Below, in pieces: positions 35,100-43,935 of a stretch of 64,000 nt of DNA (position 1 is the stretch's first letter; every line of letters begins with the position of its first letter). Source of the DNA: JAQWRV01 sp045564915 (GTDB taxonomy: Bacteria > Pseudomonadota > Alphaproteobacteria > Rhodospirillales > Rhodospirillaceae); assembly GCA_045564915.1 (NCBI GenBank), contig JBJLGL010000012.1, positions 1-64,000 of the forward strand. The letters run 5' to 3'. Position numbers and translations under genes: made by a program. The notes under the pieces were generated by a model, which was given only the letters and a program-made list of their open reading frames with translations, was not told the DNA's origin and searched no databases.

Positions 35100-35860
35100 T
35101 GACCTGTCTACCAACCCAAACAAAAAAAAAGATGGGGCTAGTTATAGATCTAGATACCTGTGTTGGATGTCAAGCCTGTGTCACAAACTGTAAGGAGTGG
35201 AATACCGGCGGTCACATGGCACCACTTACGGATACAAAACCTTACGAGGCAGAAGCAGACGGTGTGTGGTTTAATCGAGTTCATACCTATGAAGTATCAA
35301 AGAGTAATGGCGAGAGTTCTACCCTTCACTTTCCACGCTCCTGTCTGCATTGTGAGGATGCTGCATGTGTCACCGTTTGTCCTACTGGGGCTTCATATAA
35401 ACGTGAGGCTGACGGAATTGTATTGGTAAATGAAGACAAATGCATCGGATGCAAGCTATGCTCTTGGGCCTGCCCCTACGGCGCTCGCGAGTATGACATA
35501 TACGAAGGGGTAATGAAAAAATGTACGCTCTGCATTGATCGCATTTATAACAAGAACCTTGACGTCGAAGACCGTGTGCCGGCTTGCGTGTTATGCTGCC
35601 CAACCAACGCCCGTCACTACGGTGATCTTAATGATCCACTTTCGAACATTTCCAAATTAGTAACTAGTAGAAATGGCCAAGATCTGATGCCGGACATGGG
35701 CTATCGTCCGACCAATAAGTATCTGCCCCAACGAGAGAAGGTATCGGCTACAAAACAGAAGTCACTAGGCAAAAATAAAGTCTTACAGCCTATTGAAGAC
35801 ACTTCCGGTGCCGGCAACCTCCTAAAATGGGTTGACTCTATGCTTGAAAAAATAGGCTGA
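35099..35860 (+). CDS. soeB: Four-cluster ferredoxin subunit, SoeB-like
   Basis: The 253-residue electron-transfer subunit has four Cys groups for [4Fe-4S] clusters: DLDTCVGCQACVTNCKEWN, SCLHCEDAACVTVCPTGAS, DKCIGCKLCSWACPYGA, and KKCTLCIDRI with VPACVLCCPTNAR. This is the DmsB/PsrB/SoeB layout. It has no signal peptide, matching a cytoplasmic catalytic subunit. The start ATG shares its first base with the soeA stop (TAATG). Confidence 0.88.
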   Translation: MTCLPTQTKKKMGLVIDLDTCVGCQACVTNCKEWNTGGHMAPLTDTKPYEAEADGVWFNRVHTYEVSKSNGESSTLHFPRSCLHCEDAACVTVCPTGASYKREADGIVLVNEDKCIGCKLCSWACPYGAREYDIYEGVMKKCTLCIDRIYNKNLDVEDRVPACVLCCPTNARHYGDLNDPLSNISKLVTSRNGQDLMPDMGYRPTNKYLPQREKVSATKQKSLGKNKVLQPIEDTSGAGNLLKWVDSMLEKIG

Positions 35861-35865
35861 ACAAA

Positions 35866-36801
35866 GTGCATCCAGCTACTTCTGTAATTCTTTTCACAAC
35901 GACCTCAGGTATCGGCTATGGAATTCTTGCATTTCTGCCAGTATTTTCTATTTACGGTCTTCTACCTGTGGACCGATGGCTTGGTGCCGCCTTGATTCTT
36001 CCCGCTCTGGGTCTGGTTACGTTCGGCTTGCTATCTTCTCTATTTCACTTAGGACACCCTGAAAGGGCTTGGCTAGCCCTTAGTCAATGGAAATCATCTT
36101 GGCTATCACGTGAGGGTATTATGGCAATTATAACATACGTACCAGCGCTTCTATTCGCCTATTCTTGGATCGGTCTTGAAACCTTGTCGGGGCCATGGTT
36201 CTGGGTAGCATGCCTGACCTCGATTACTGCACTGATTACCCTTTTTACCACCAGTATGATCTACCGCTCACTCAAACCTGTTCCGGCCTGGGCGACGAAC
36301 TGGACAGTAGCCGGATATTTGGCTGTTGGACTTCTTTCTGGTCTCTCCGTAATTATTGCAGTCGCAGCTTCATTCAGCTTTCACCCAGCTCGCTTTCAGA
36401 GCTCGGCTTTATTATTCACACTAGCAGCAGCTATTATCAAGAACGCCTATTGGGCCAGACAGCCTAAGGCGTGGGCTTCAATTGATAAGGGAGAAGCGAT
36501 TGGAGTTCCGAGCGCTGAAGTCAAGTCGATTGAGTGGCCGCATACGGAAGAAAACTATATACTCAAAGAGATGGGCTACCGGATCGCACGTAAACACAGT
36601 GAAAAGTTGCGCAGTCTGACCCGGCTACTACTGTTCGGTTGTCCTCTGTTCGCCCTTGTAATTCTGCCGAGCATAGTATCCATGCCAAACCTAACCTTTT
36701 GCATAGGCCTCGGAGCTTTGCTTACACTGGCTGGCGTTGTCATAGAACGCTGGCTATTCTTCGCAGAGGCTAAACATGTTGTAACTCTGTATTATAGATA
36801 A
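35866..36801 (+). CDS. soeC: DmsC-family membrane anchor, SoeC-like
   Basis: The 311-residue protein has about eight membrane helices and DmsC-type segments: FTTTSGIGYGILAFL, SSLFHLGHPERAWLALSQWKSSWLSREG in short form HLGHPERAWLAL and SWLSREG, and MIYRSLKPVPAW. It links the Mo-FeS dimer to the quinone pool. The GTG at 35866 lies 5 bases after the soeB stop. No assembly chaperone gene follows. Confidence 0.87.
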   Translation: MHPATSVILFTTTSGIGYGILAFLPVFSIYGLLPVDRWLGAALILPALGLVTFGLLSSLFHLGHPERAWLALSQWKSSWLSREGIMAIITYVPALLFAYSWIGLETLSGPWFWVACLTSITALITLFTTSMIYRSLKPVPAWATNWTVAGYLAVGLLSGLSVIIAVAASFSFHPARFQSSALLFTLAAAIIKNAYWARQPKAWASIDKGEAIGVPSAEVKSIEWPHTEENYILKEMGYRIARKHSEKLRSLTRLLLFGCPLFALVILPSIVSMPNLTFCIGLGALLTLAGVVIERWLFFAEAKHVVTLYYR

Positions 36802-36880
36802 TTTTAGCACTATTGAGGGCATTAACCGATAGCCCGTACCTTGTGCATCTTTATCGATGAATCATACCGTTCAACAAAAC

Positions 36881-37507
36881 CTAAGCGGCTTCTCTTGCCT
36901 TGATATCAGTAACGGTAGTGAATGCTGATCGCTCCAGACAGGATGTAATCCAGCCTTTGACGTTGGGCCAGTCGGAGAGATCAAAATCGGTACGTACAAA
37001 ATACTCTACGACACATGCCACGTTTAAATCCGCCACCGTGAAAGATCCACCAAGGAGATATTTACGATCTCGCAATGCCAAGTCCAATGCATCCAGGGGT
37101 CCCTTAGACTTTACGGCTGCTTCATCAAGAATAAGCTGGCTACGTTCTACCTCACTCTTAAAAACAAACTCAACCAGGCGCCGCGCAGCAGGCGGCTCGA
37201 GTTCGGTCGCGGCAAACAGCGTCCACTGCTGGCAAGCGGCCTGCCCGGCAGCATCTGTGGGCCAAAGCTTTCCCTGCCCATACGTTTGAGTAATGTATAG
37301 ATTGATAGCCAAGCTCTCAAACATAGCTACGTCACCATCAGTCAAGGCCGGAATCTTGGCATTTGGATTGATCGCCAAGAAGGCATCTGTCTTCGCTTCA
37401 CCCTTAGTGTAATCTAGTAGATTGTGTTCATATTCTACACCCACTTCTTCCAACGCCCATATGCAACGTGCAGCTCGAGATATAGCCTTACCATGTAACA
37501 CAATCAT
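36881..37507 (-). CDS. Glutathione S-transferase
   Basis: The 208-residue protein has the canonical GST build: a thioredoxin-like domain (MIVLHGKAISRAARCIWALEE; NPNAKIPALTDGDVAMFESLAI with cis-Pro and the Glu-Ser glutathione contact) and an all-helix C-terminal domain (YLLGGSFTVADLNVA). It is cytosolic. AGGTTCC precedes the start. It has no sequence kinship beyond the family with the GST-like protein at 4258-5034. It converges on the SoeC gene. Confidence 0.9.
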   Translation of the reverse strand: MIVLHGKAISRAARCIWALEEVGVEYEHNLLDYTKGEAKTDAFLAINPNAKIPALTDGDVAMFESLAINLYITQTYGQGKLWPTDAAGQAACQQWTLFAATELEPPAARRLVEFVFKSEVERSQLILDEAAVKSKGPLDALDLALRDRKYLLGGSFTVADLNVACVVEYFVRTDFDLSDWPNVKGWITSCLERSAFTTVTDIKAREAA

Positions 37508-37639
37508 AATTGGAACCTCATTTCGTATTTCTAAGCCCGTTGGTTAGCCTATTCTCACAAGAGATTCGAATATGCCAAGGATTTATTACACATATCTAGC
37601 CATCAATCCCAGAGGGTAAAAGGAGTTACGGAGACTGGG

Positions 37640-38650
37640 TTAGCCATGAACATGGATATCAAGGAACATTTTTCGGATTGCCTCGGCAATATCGGTGGCT
37701 GGGTGAAGCGGCAGATGAGTCCAGCTATCAAGACTTTGACCGAGCGGCCGAGCACAGCCAAGATCGAACAGTTGCTGATGAAAACGTTCATGCTTTTTAC
37801 TGACAGAACCCGGTGGCGCAAAGATATATACCGGCTTGCTGGTAGCACAAGCTTCGGCACACATGGAAATAGAATCACCGGTGACAACGATAATATCTGC
37901 CAGACCTAGTATACCAAGGTACGGATTGTCAGAACCTGGACTCCAAGTATGGATAGAGTTAGGCGTTGGCACCACCTGTATGAGTGTATCAGCGATATCA
38001 CTGCTAGTCCGGGGCGACGTGGTAACAAGGGGACTGCCTCCATAAGATTTGGCCAAGGAACCGATAAGTTCTCCCAGATCATGCGCCTGATTTCTTGAAA
38101 ATGGATGTTTGCGCGTAGCACCACCAACGAGCATAGCAATGTAAGGCCTCGGCAGGGGCTCATATCTACGGCGCCAATGTTCGGCTTCCCGCGCCAATAA
38201 TTCTGACGTGATTCTGGTCGGCGCGCCGGTTACATAGCAGACATTTTTCCAGTTCTTTGCTTTAGATAAGTCATCGTGTCTTGGGATGACAATAAGATCA
38301 AAGTCTTTCGCTCCCGCCTTGCCAGCAAACATGATCTGGACAATACGCGTTTTGCCAGCGGATTGGCGCTTAATCCAACGCGAGACAGGTGCTAATCGGC
38401 GGCCAGCAGCAATTACCAAGTCAGGCCACGGCGCGACTAAACTGGCCCGACTCGCTGAGTCCACACCCAGTAAGCTTGCACCCCTTAGACTGTTTGGTAT
38501 TCGCTCGAGACCTGTGAAGCGAATCGCTTTTTCTTGGACGCCTTTTCCAAGCTGGTCGCACACACCCAGTACCTGCGTCGTGTTACCGGGACGATCGTCC
38601 GTCAAAGCCCACAGTGATTGCAAGTAGGGTAGGCTAGACGATTCGATCAT
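37640..38650 (-). CDS. ELM1-family (DUF1022) protein
   Basis: The 336-residue protein belongs to the family named after plant mitochondrial fission factor ELM1, with a GT-B glycosyltransferase-like fold. Visible segments are LWALTDDRPGNTTQVLGVCD, WPDLVIAAGRRLAPVSRWIK, DFDLIVIPRHDD, PYIAMLVGGATRKHPFS and IIVVTGDSISMCAEACAT. The bacterial role is unsettled; surface glycan synthesis has been suggested for some relatives. It is monocistronic and divergent from pyrE. Confidence 0.83.
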   Translation of the reverse strand: MIESSSLPYLQSLWALTDDRPGNTTQVLGVCDQLGKGVQEKAIRFTGLERIPNSLRGASLLGVDSASRASLVAPWPDLVIAAGRRLAPVSRWIKRQSAGKTRIVQIMFAGKAGAKDFDLIVIPRHDDLSKAKNWKNVCYVTGAPTRITSELLAREAEHWRRRYEPLPRPYIAMLVGGATRKHPFSRNQAHDLGELIGSLAKSYGGSPLVTTSPRTSSDIADTLIQVVPTPNSIHTWSPGSDNPYLGILGLADIIVVTGDSISMCAEACATSKPVYIFAPPGSVSKKHERFHQQLFDLGCARPLGQSLDSWTHLPLHPATDIAEAIRKMFLDIHVHG

Positions 38651-38768
38651 GAGACGACCAACATTGATAGTACACCTGTAAATATTGAGCAGCAGTCAAG
38701 AAGTCAGTAATACTCAGTATCCAAGTAGATTATCCTTTCGTAAAGCCAACTGAGAGATATTAGGCACA

Positions 38769-39473
38769 ATGACATCTAATTCATCACTATCGCGTACTCA
38801 GAGACAGCAGACAGCAGCCCGCACTATCGCCAATATTCTGCTGGAGACCAAAGCAGTCAATTTTCGCCCTGAAGAGCCGTACACCTTGACGGCTGGATGG
38901 GTGAGCCCAGTATATATCGATTGTCGATGGCTGATTTCCTTTCCTAGTGCGCGTCAGACTATCACACGCCTTGCGCGGGAAGAGATTGAGCACACCATTG
39001 GGCTGGATAACCTAGATACGGTCGCAGGAGGCGAGACAGCTGGTATCCCATACGCAGCATGGATTTCAGATGCTCTCATGCTACCGATGCAATATGTCCG
39101 GAAGAAACCCAAGGGATTCGGTCGCATGGCACAAATAGAGGGTAGTTTGGATGAAGGCGCTAGAGTCCTACTGGTCGAGGACTTAGCCACCGACGGTGGT
39201 AGCAAGCTAGCTTTTGTCAAGGCAATCCGTGATGCGGGAGCTTGTTGCAATCATACCTTCGTGGTGTTCTTCTACGGAGCCTTTCCAGGTGCACTCGATA
39301 ACCTAGCACAAGAGGATGTGACTTTACTCTATCTCTGTACCTGGGCAGACGTGCTCGCCGCTGCTGAAGGAGGCGAATACTTTGATGATGATAAAATTGC
39401 TGGTGTTAGGGATTTCCTCACCGATCCCATTGGATGGTCCATCGCCCATGGAGGACGTGGTGCTGACAAATAG
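38769..39473 (+). CDS. pyrE: Orotate phosphoribosyltransferase
   Basis: The 234-residue enzyme of pyrimidine synthesis converts orotate and PRPP to OMP. The PRPP loop reads RVLLVEDLATDGGSKLAFV, a variant (EDLATDGGS) typical of alphaproteobacterial PyrE; other features are YVRKKPKGFGRMAQIEG and TVAGGETAGIPYAAW. It starts at an ATG after GAGATATTAGGCAC. A candidate terminator follows at 39609. Confidence 0.93.
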   Translation: MTSNSSLSRTQRQQTAARTIANILLETKAVNFRPEEPYTLTAGWVSPVYIDCRWLISFPSARQTITRLAREEIEHTIGLDNLDTVAGGETAGIPYAAWISDALMLPMQYVRKKPKGFGRMAQIEGSLDEGARVLLVEDLATDGGSKLAFVKAIRDAGACCNHTFVVFFYGAFPGALDNLAQEDVTLLYLCTWADVLAAAEGGEYFDDDKIAGVRDFLTDPIGWSIAHGGRGADK

Positions 39474-39489
39474 GGGCTAGGCAAGGTTC

Positions 39490-39507
39490 ATTCCCTATTA
39501 TGGGAAT
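39490..39507. other. Short inverted repeat after pyrE
   Basis: ATTCCC and GGGAAT flank a six-base centre (TATTAT) 17 bases after the pyrE stop. There is no T-tail. It may add to 3'-end structure of the pyrE transcript; it is weak. Confidence 0.25.
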
Positions 39508-39608
39508 CAAAAGAAGAAATTCAGAGATATCATTGTTACGGCAGAAAAGTTGCCTTAGATAGGTACTCACAAAACGGCAAACTTCACAAAAAACACGACC
39601 AGTGGCTA

Positions 39609-39637
39609 CCCAGAAGTTCTGGGGAGTTTTGTCTTTT
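39609..39637 (+). terminator. Candidate intrinsic terminator of pyrE
   Basis: CCCAGAA and TTCTGGG form a G+C-rich hairpin around a small loop, followed by GGAG and the T-rich run TTTTGTCTTTT. It lies 136 bases after the pyrE stop, on the pyrE sense strand, before the converging cold-shock gene. Confidence 0.45.
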
Positions 39638-39711
39638 AGGCCCCGGAGGCAATTTCGGATATGAACCCCGCGACCGTACTAGTCGGGCGCAGGGTTCGAA
39701 TCCAGGATCGT

Positions 39712-39918
39712 CTATTCGACGACCAAATTTTCGGCAGAAGACTTGCCGTTTTGGCCTTGTACCAGTTCAAACTGAACTTTCTGGCCTTCATTTAAAGTTG
39801 ATAGTCCCGCACGTTCGACAGCAGAAATGTGAACGAAGGCATCCTTTGAGCCGTCAGAGGGTTCGATGAACCCGTAGCCCTTGGTCGGATTGAACCACTT
39901 AACGGTTCCGGTCGGCAT
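39712..39918 (-). CDS. cspA: Cold-shock protein (CspA family)
   Basis: The 68-residue single-stranded nucleic-acid-binding protein has RNP1 (KGYGFIEP) and RNP2 (DAFVHIS) motifs within the OB fold: MPTGTVKWFNPTKGYGFIEP, then VERAGLSTLNEGQKVQFELV. The ATG at 39918 gives the usual MPTGTVKWF start; a longer frame to 39987 runs through the leader. The long gene-free stretch upstream could hold the structured leader often seen on csp transcripts. Confidence 0.95.
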   Translation of the reverse strand: MPTGTVKWFNPTKGYGFIEPSDGSKDAFVHISAVERAGLSTLNEGQKVQFELVQGQNGKSSAENLVVE

Positions 39919-40778
39919 GGTCGTTTCTCCAGTAGTACATGTACGTGTTGGCCTTATCCTTGCGGACAAAGCCCGGTTCACGATCACAATGTCCGGGATA
40001 TTTTAAGCAAGCCAAAAAGCGACGGCCGCGAAAAATGTAAGAAACAAAGCGAAGCGCAGAAAGTGTGGTATAGCGCTAAGAGACACAAGTCAACCTGACC
40101 ACCCAGCGACTCCTTGGGCAAGAGCGGCTTCCAAGGCCCTAGAGCACCATCTCTTTAAGGACAAAAATCAATACAAAAAAGTAATAGAATACGTTTGTTT
40201 TCCACAGGAAATAGCCTTCCTAATGGGCACCTATATCTCAGAATTCTGTTATATTACAAACACTTACAGCCCTACTAAATATCTTTGTCTACCAAACTCT
40301 CACGAATATTTTTAGGACTTGGAATCAAAGGCTTACAGATGTTCAGCTCCAGGTCCTGAGCACGTTCACGAAAAAAATGTAGGATTCTCAAATAACAGGT
40401 TCCGTGGAACTGGTTTCCGTAATTTCAGACATGGGGAAGGACGAGTCATAGTATCCAGGATAACACGGCATATCAGCAAGGATTGTTCAGTATTTGGAAC
40501 TGGTAGCAGTATCATGCCAAAGCAGACAAAGTGAGAAATAGCCCTTCCTCAGGAAGCTCATTTCACTATTGCGATAACAGGCCAGGTAGGCCCAAAAGAC
40601 GTAAAAACGGCGGCTAGGTGCAGTTTAGCCAAAGGGCCTGTTTGCCTCATAAGAAAAAAGGACCGGAATCTAGGCTAATGAAGCTTAGCTAAAATAATGA
40701 TCACTAATCTTCCGAATACGCTATTGCTGCCAGATAAACACTAGTTCTCAGATATATTGGCAAGATTAGCTATTGCTT
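39919..40778. other. Gene-free region of about 860 bases
   Basis: No frame here has a ribosome site or known family; the 71-codon plus-strand frame at 40319-40534 begins with TTG and lacks support. A weak inverted pair AACAGGCC/GGCCTGTT lies at 40576-40583 and 40635-40642. The part next to 39919 may be the csp leader. An unrecognised RNA gene cannot be excluded. Confidence 0.4.
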
Positions 40779-42281
40779 TTACCTATCTTGGTGAGCCAAA
40801 TACCTGAGAAACTCTCGACGGTTCTTTGGACCGAATGTCAGATAACTTGGGTCTTTATTCTCAGCGTATTCCTTTTTGGCTTTTTCTACTGGATCAACCC
40901 TGGTGTGCTTACGTACCTCCTTAGGTGATAAGCCATACGCTTCCGCGCTGTTTAAACCAAAGACTTTGGCACGAATTTCCGGCGTAATCTTTGGATAGCC
41001 ATATTTTTCCTGAAACTCATCGGATATCTGAAAGGCACGGAAAGCCATAATCTGATCCTGGGGTGAACCATACCAGATCGAATCTGTACCCCACTGCACA
41101 CGGTCTGCACCAACATATTTCAGTAATTTTCCCATGACATGCGCGGCTTGATCAGAATCGCGCATGAGGTAACGCCAAGTACTCCCAATTTCTGCATAGA
41201 CATTAGACGGTTGATCCGCAGAGAAACCATTATCCATAAGGGAGTTGATTAGGTCATCAACCCCGGAGCCAGAGTCTCGTGAATAGGGCCCTTCCGTCAC
41301 GCGCATATCATAACCAGCATGATAGATCATAAAAGTGATATCGGGATTCTGCCGCGCCGCTGGACCCACATCGCGGGAACTGGAATACTTTAGATTCTTC
41401 TTGTATTGCAGAAAGGGTAGTCCTTTGTGCACAGCTATACGTTTATTACCGGTCGCCCGCACCTTAGATATAAATAACTGGCCGAGATCATCATCAAGAA
41501 AAAACCCTGTGTCTTTTGGACCATGCTGGGTATAGGTCTTCCAGGCTGCAATAGGCCAGTTGGCAGAGGTTTCTTCAATGGTCTCGAGATCTCCGGGATA
41601 GGTCGGCATGCAGCGCCCATGAACCATCAGGCGTTGCGTAGTGCCGAGAGCCTCGACGATACGAACCGTCTCAGCTCCCTCAGAATACTTGGGCAGCATT
41701 TGATTGTCAGGAGCTGGACCAAAAGATAAGACTGCAATGTCAGTATCACTGTCCATAAAAACTTCTTTGACGTAGGCCTCACCGGTTAAACAATGTATGT
41801 GCCCGTTCTCAGGATCATCTCCCCCATAGTCACAGCCCACTTGCGGAGCGAAGAATTTGTAATTGTGACGTGCCGGATAGAGCGGTTCCCCTTCAACCCA
41901 GGATTCAATATTGCCCACGTGGTGACCTTGAATATCAAAAATAAATTCATCACCGTCCAGAGCCTCTTCTGCAGCGGCTTCGTCGAAACGCGCCTCCCAA
42001 GGTAATACGTAAGAACTACCCCGCTTACCCGTAGCTGCATTCGCTTCATTTATTGCCAATAGCGTTGTTGCAGCACCGGCTGTCGATACCAGAAAATTAC
42101 GACGGTGTTGACCGGTCCTACGGGCATTGCTATCGCAATTCTCCAAAGCCATCTTATTAGCCTTGATGTTGGTGGCCGACAGCGGGCGCGGCATAAATTC
42201 GCCGTTAGAAGTCGTATCGATTTTTATCGGTAACCGCGTACCGTCCGGGTCGTTCATGTAAATTCTTGATTTTTTAGTCAC
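40779..42281 (-). CDS. Tat-type exported amidohydrolase (Amidohydrolase_2 family)
   Basis: The 500-residue metal-dependent hydrolase or decarboxylase has a TIM-barrel. Probable metal or catalytic residues are in FIFDIQGHHVGN, KRIAVHKGLPF, MIYHAGYDMRV and VQWGTDSIWYGSP. A Tat-like signal is present (RRNFLVSTAGAATTLLAINEANAA) in core RRNFLVSTAGAA, but it lies about 58 residues from the GTG start, giving an unusually long n-region. The GTG at 42281 has GAGGAA seven bases upstream; an ATG at 42257 is alternative. The substrate is unknown. It lies just downstream of an orphan peptide-type binding protein. Confidence 0.82.
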   Translation of the reverse strand: MTKKSRIYMNDPDGTRLPIKIDTTSNGEFMPRPLSATNIKANKMALENCDSNARRTGQHRRNFLVSTAGAATTLLAINEANAATGKRGSSYVLPWEARFDEAAAEEALDGDEFIFDIQGHHVGNIESWVEGEPLYPARHNYKFFAPQVGCDYGGDDPENGHIHCLTGEAYVKEVFMDSDTDIAVLSFGPAPDNQMLPKYSEGAETVRIVEALGTTQRLMVHGRCMPTYPGDLETIEETSANWPIAAWKTYTQHGPKDTGFFLDDDLGQLFISKVRATGNKRIAVHKGLPFLQYKKNLKYSSSRDVGPAARQNPDITFMIYHAGYDMRVTEGPYSRDSGSGVDDLINSLMDNGFSADQPSNVYAEIGSTWRYLMRDSDQAAHVMGKLLKYVGADRVQWGTDSIWYGSPQDQIMAFRAFQISDEFQEKYGYPKITPEIRAKVFGLNSAEAYGLSPKEVRKHTRVDPVEKAKKEYAENKDPSYLTFGPKNRREFLRYLAHQDR

Positions 42282-42354
42282 AGCCAGATTCCTCGCTCCT
42301 GAATTATTGTGCCATGCTAACGCTCAGGTGCATGCTAGAGCCAGTCAAAATATC

Positions 42355-43869
42355 CTACTCAGCCTGCATTTTCTCGTAAGATAGCCCTCTATCCGACATC
42401 GTGATGTTGGATATGCCGGGGCGCGCCACAGCCGTGTTTGCGTGGCTAATCAAGAAAATAGATGGTGCAAGATCATGCATATCAGCCATCAGTTTTTGTA
42501 AAGCAAGGTCACGCTTTCCCGTGTCAAATATACTACCGGTGGCTTCGATAGCCGGTACCATCTCTGGCACACAAAAGAAAGGATTAGGTTTTAAACAAGA
42601 ATATTGTTCTAGCGCTCGAATGGTATCTCGGTAAGCTCCGGCATCCCACACGACTGATAGGATCTCCACATCACCCCAATCTCCTGAAAAGTACTTTTGC
42701 AGCCATTGTGATGCAACAACAGCGCGAACGTTCAAAGTGATTCCAACCCGCGCAAGGTCTTGCGACACTTTTTCGTAAATTACCTGAGCTTGTCCAATTT
42801 CGACTTCTGCATCCAATTCAAAACCATTCTCATAGCCAGATTCGGATAGCAGAGCGCGTGCTCGGATCGGATCGTAGGGGTAAGGATCAATGTTGGGATT
42901 GTACCCTATCGTTCCGGGAATAGCTCCCTGTCCGACCGGATCAACCGAGTCATAGTAAAAAGTTCGCGCTATACCTTCTTTATCGACAGCATAATTTATA
43001 GCTTGACGCACACGAACATCCTTTAGCGCTGGCACATCTTCGCGCGTATTTGGTAGAGCTAATGCCCGGATCTGCGGAACTTGCAGAACCTGTGTCGTAT
43101 AGCCCAACGCCTCTAGGTATTTAAAATCATCGAATGCCAATTGCACGGTGATGTCGATCTCACCGGACTCCAGTGCATGCCGGCGGACAATCGAATCTCG
43201 CAAGGGATAAATCATTTCCAACCGATCAAAGTGAACGGGCGCCCGCCAAGATTCCTTAAAAGCCGTTAAGACACTGCGACCAGATCCTTCTCCCCAATCC
43301 TCAAGCTTGTAAGAGCCAGTTCCTACCGGCATAAGTGCAAAACCACGCGGGCCAAGCTCAGCCCAAGCTCTGGGTGCTACCATCATTATGAGACTGAGGC
43401 GCTTAGGAAGAATCGCGTCAGGAGTTGCGGTTGTTATCTCAACGGTTAGATCATCGAGGGAGCGAATACCCGAAACAGCCTTGAGCTCACTCGCCATCAT
43501 ACTGGTTTTACCTTCAGAACCTATTAGCCAATTGATAATAGATACGACAGCATCCGAATCGAATCGTTCACCGTTAGAGAAGGTAACTTCGGGACGAAGC
43601 TTGAAGATCCACTTTGTATCAGATGTCACCTGCCAGGATAGCGCAAGCTCAGGGATTACTGCACCCGATACATCAATACGGGTGAGAGCATCAAAAATGG
43701 TTGATGGCGTTTGAGTAACTGCTGACACACGCGACATATATGGATTTCCAAGAGTAGCTGCCTTAGCAGGAATACCCACTCGCAAAGTTTCGGCCGCCAA
43801 CAAGCTAGTTGAATAAAGCGTCCACAGGATGAAAACAAATAATGTACGACTTATCTTGTCTTGTGCCAT
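42355..43869 (-). CDS. Peptide-type ABC solute-binding protein (SBP_bac_5), no permease nearby
   Basis: The 504-residue periplasmic protein has a signal peptide ending STSLLAAE and SBP_bac_5 segments: ALSWQVTSDTKWIFKLRP, FSNGERFDSDAVVSIINWL and DPIRARALLSESGYE. It shares PDAILPKRL and YSCLKPNPFFC with the paralogue at 19130-20644. It is divergent from the tandem nitrilases and upstream of the amidohydrolase, which suggests that it captures a substrate for one of them. No permease or ATPase is present. Confidence 0.87.
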   Translation of the reverse strand: MAQDKISRTLFVFILWTLYSTSLLAAETLRVGIPAKAATLGNPYMSRVSAVTQTPSTIFDALTRIDVSGAVIPELALSWQVTSDTKWIFKLRPEVTFSNGERFDSDAVVSIINWLIGSEGKTSMMASELKAVSGIRSLDDLTVEITTATPDAILPKRLSLIMMVAPRAWAELGPRGFALMPVGTGSYKLEDWGEGSGRSVLTAFKESWRAPVHFDRLEMIYPLRDSIVRRHALESGEIDITVQLAFDDFKYLEALGYTTQVLQVPQIRALALPNTREDVPALKDVRVRQAINYAVDKEGIARTFYYDSVDPVGQGAIPGTIGYNPNIDPYPYDPIRARALLSESGYENGFELDAEVEIGQAQVIYEKVSQDLARVGITLNVRAVVASQWLQKYFSGDWGDVEILSVVWDAGAYRDTIRALEQYSCLKPNPFFCVPEMVPAIEATGSIFDTGKRDLALQKLMADMHDLAPSIFLISHANTAVARPGISNITMSDRGLSYEKMQAE

Positions 43870-43935
43870 TTACACATCCCCGTCACCATGTCCGCCTTGG
43901 GTAGTGTAGAACTTTCATGAAGGAGACGCCAAGCC

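Noticed and set aside
39692..39703. T-arm-like GGGTTCGAATCC between pyrE and the cold-shock gene, suggesting a tRNA remnant or att site
   Set aside because: Flanking bases do not form a T-stem or acceptor stem and no CCA follows; only the 12-base core matches tRNA-Thr, which is common to many tRNAs.
40319..40534. 71-codon plus-strand frame in the long gap
   Set aside because: TTG start, no ribosome site, low-complexity basic product.
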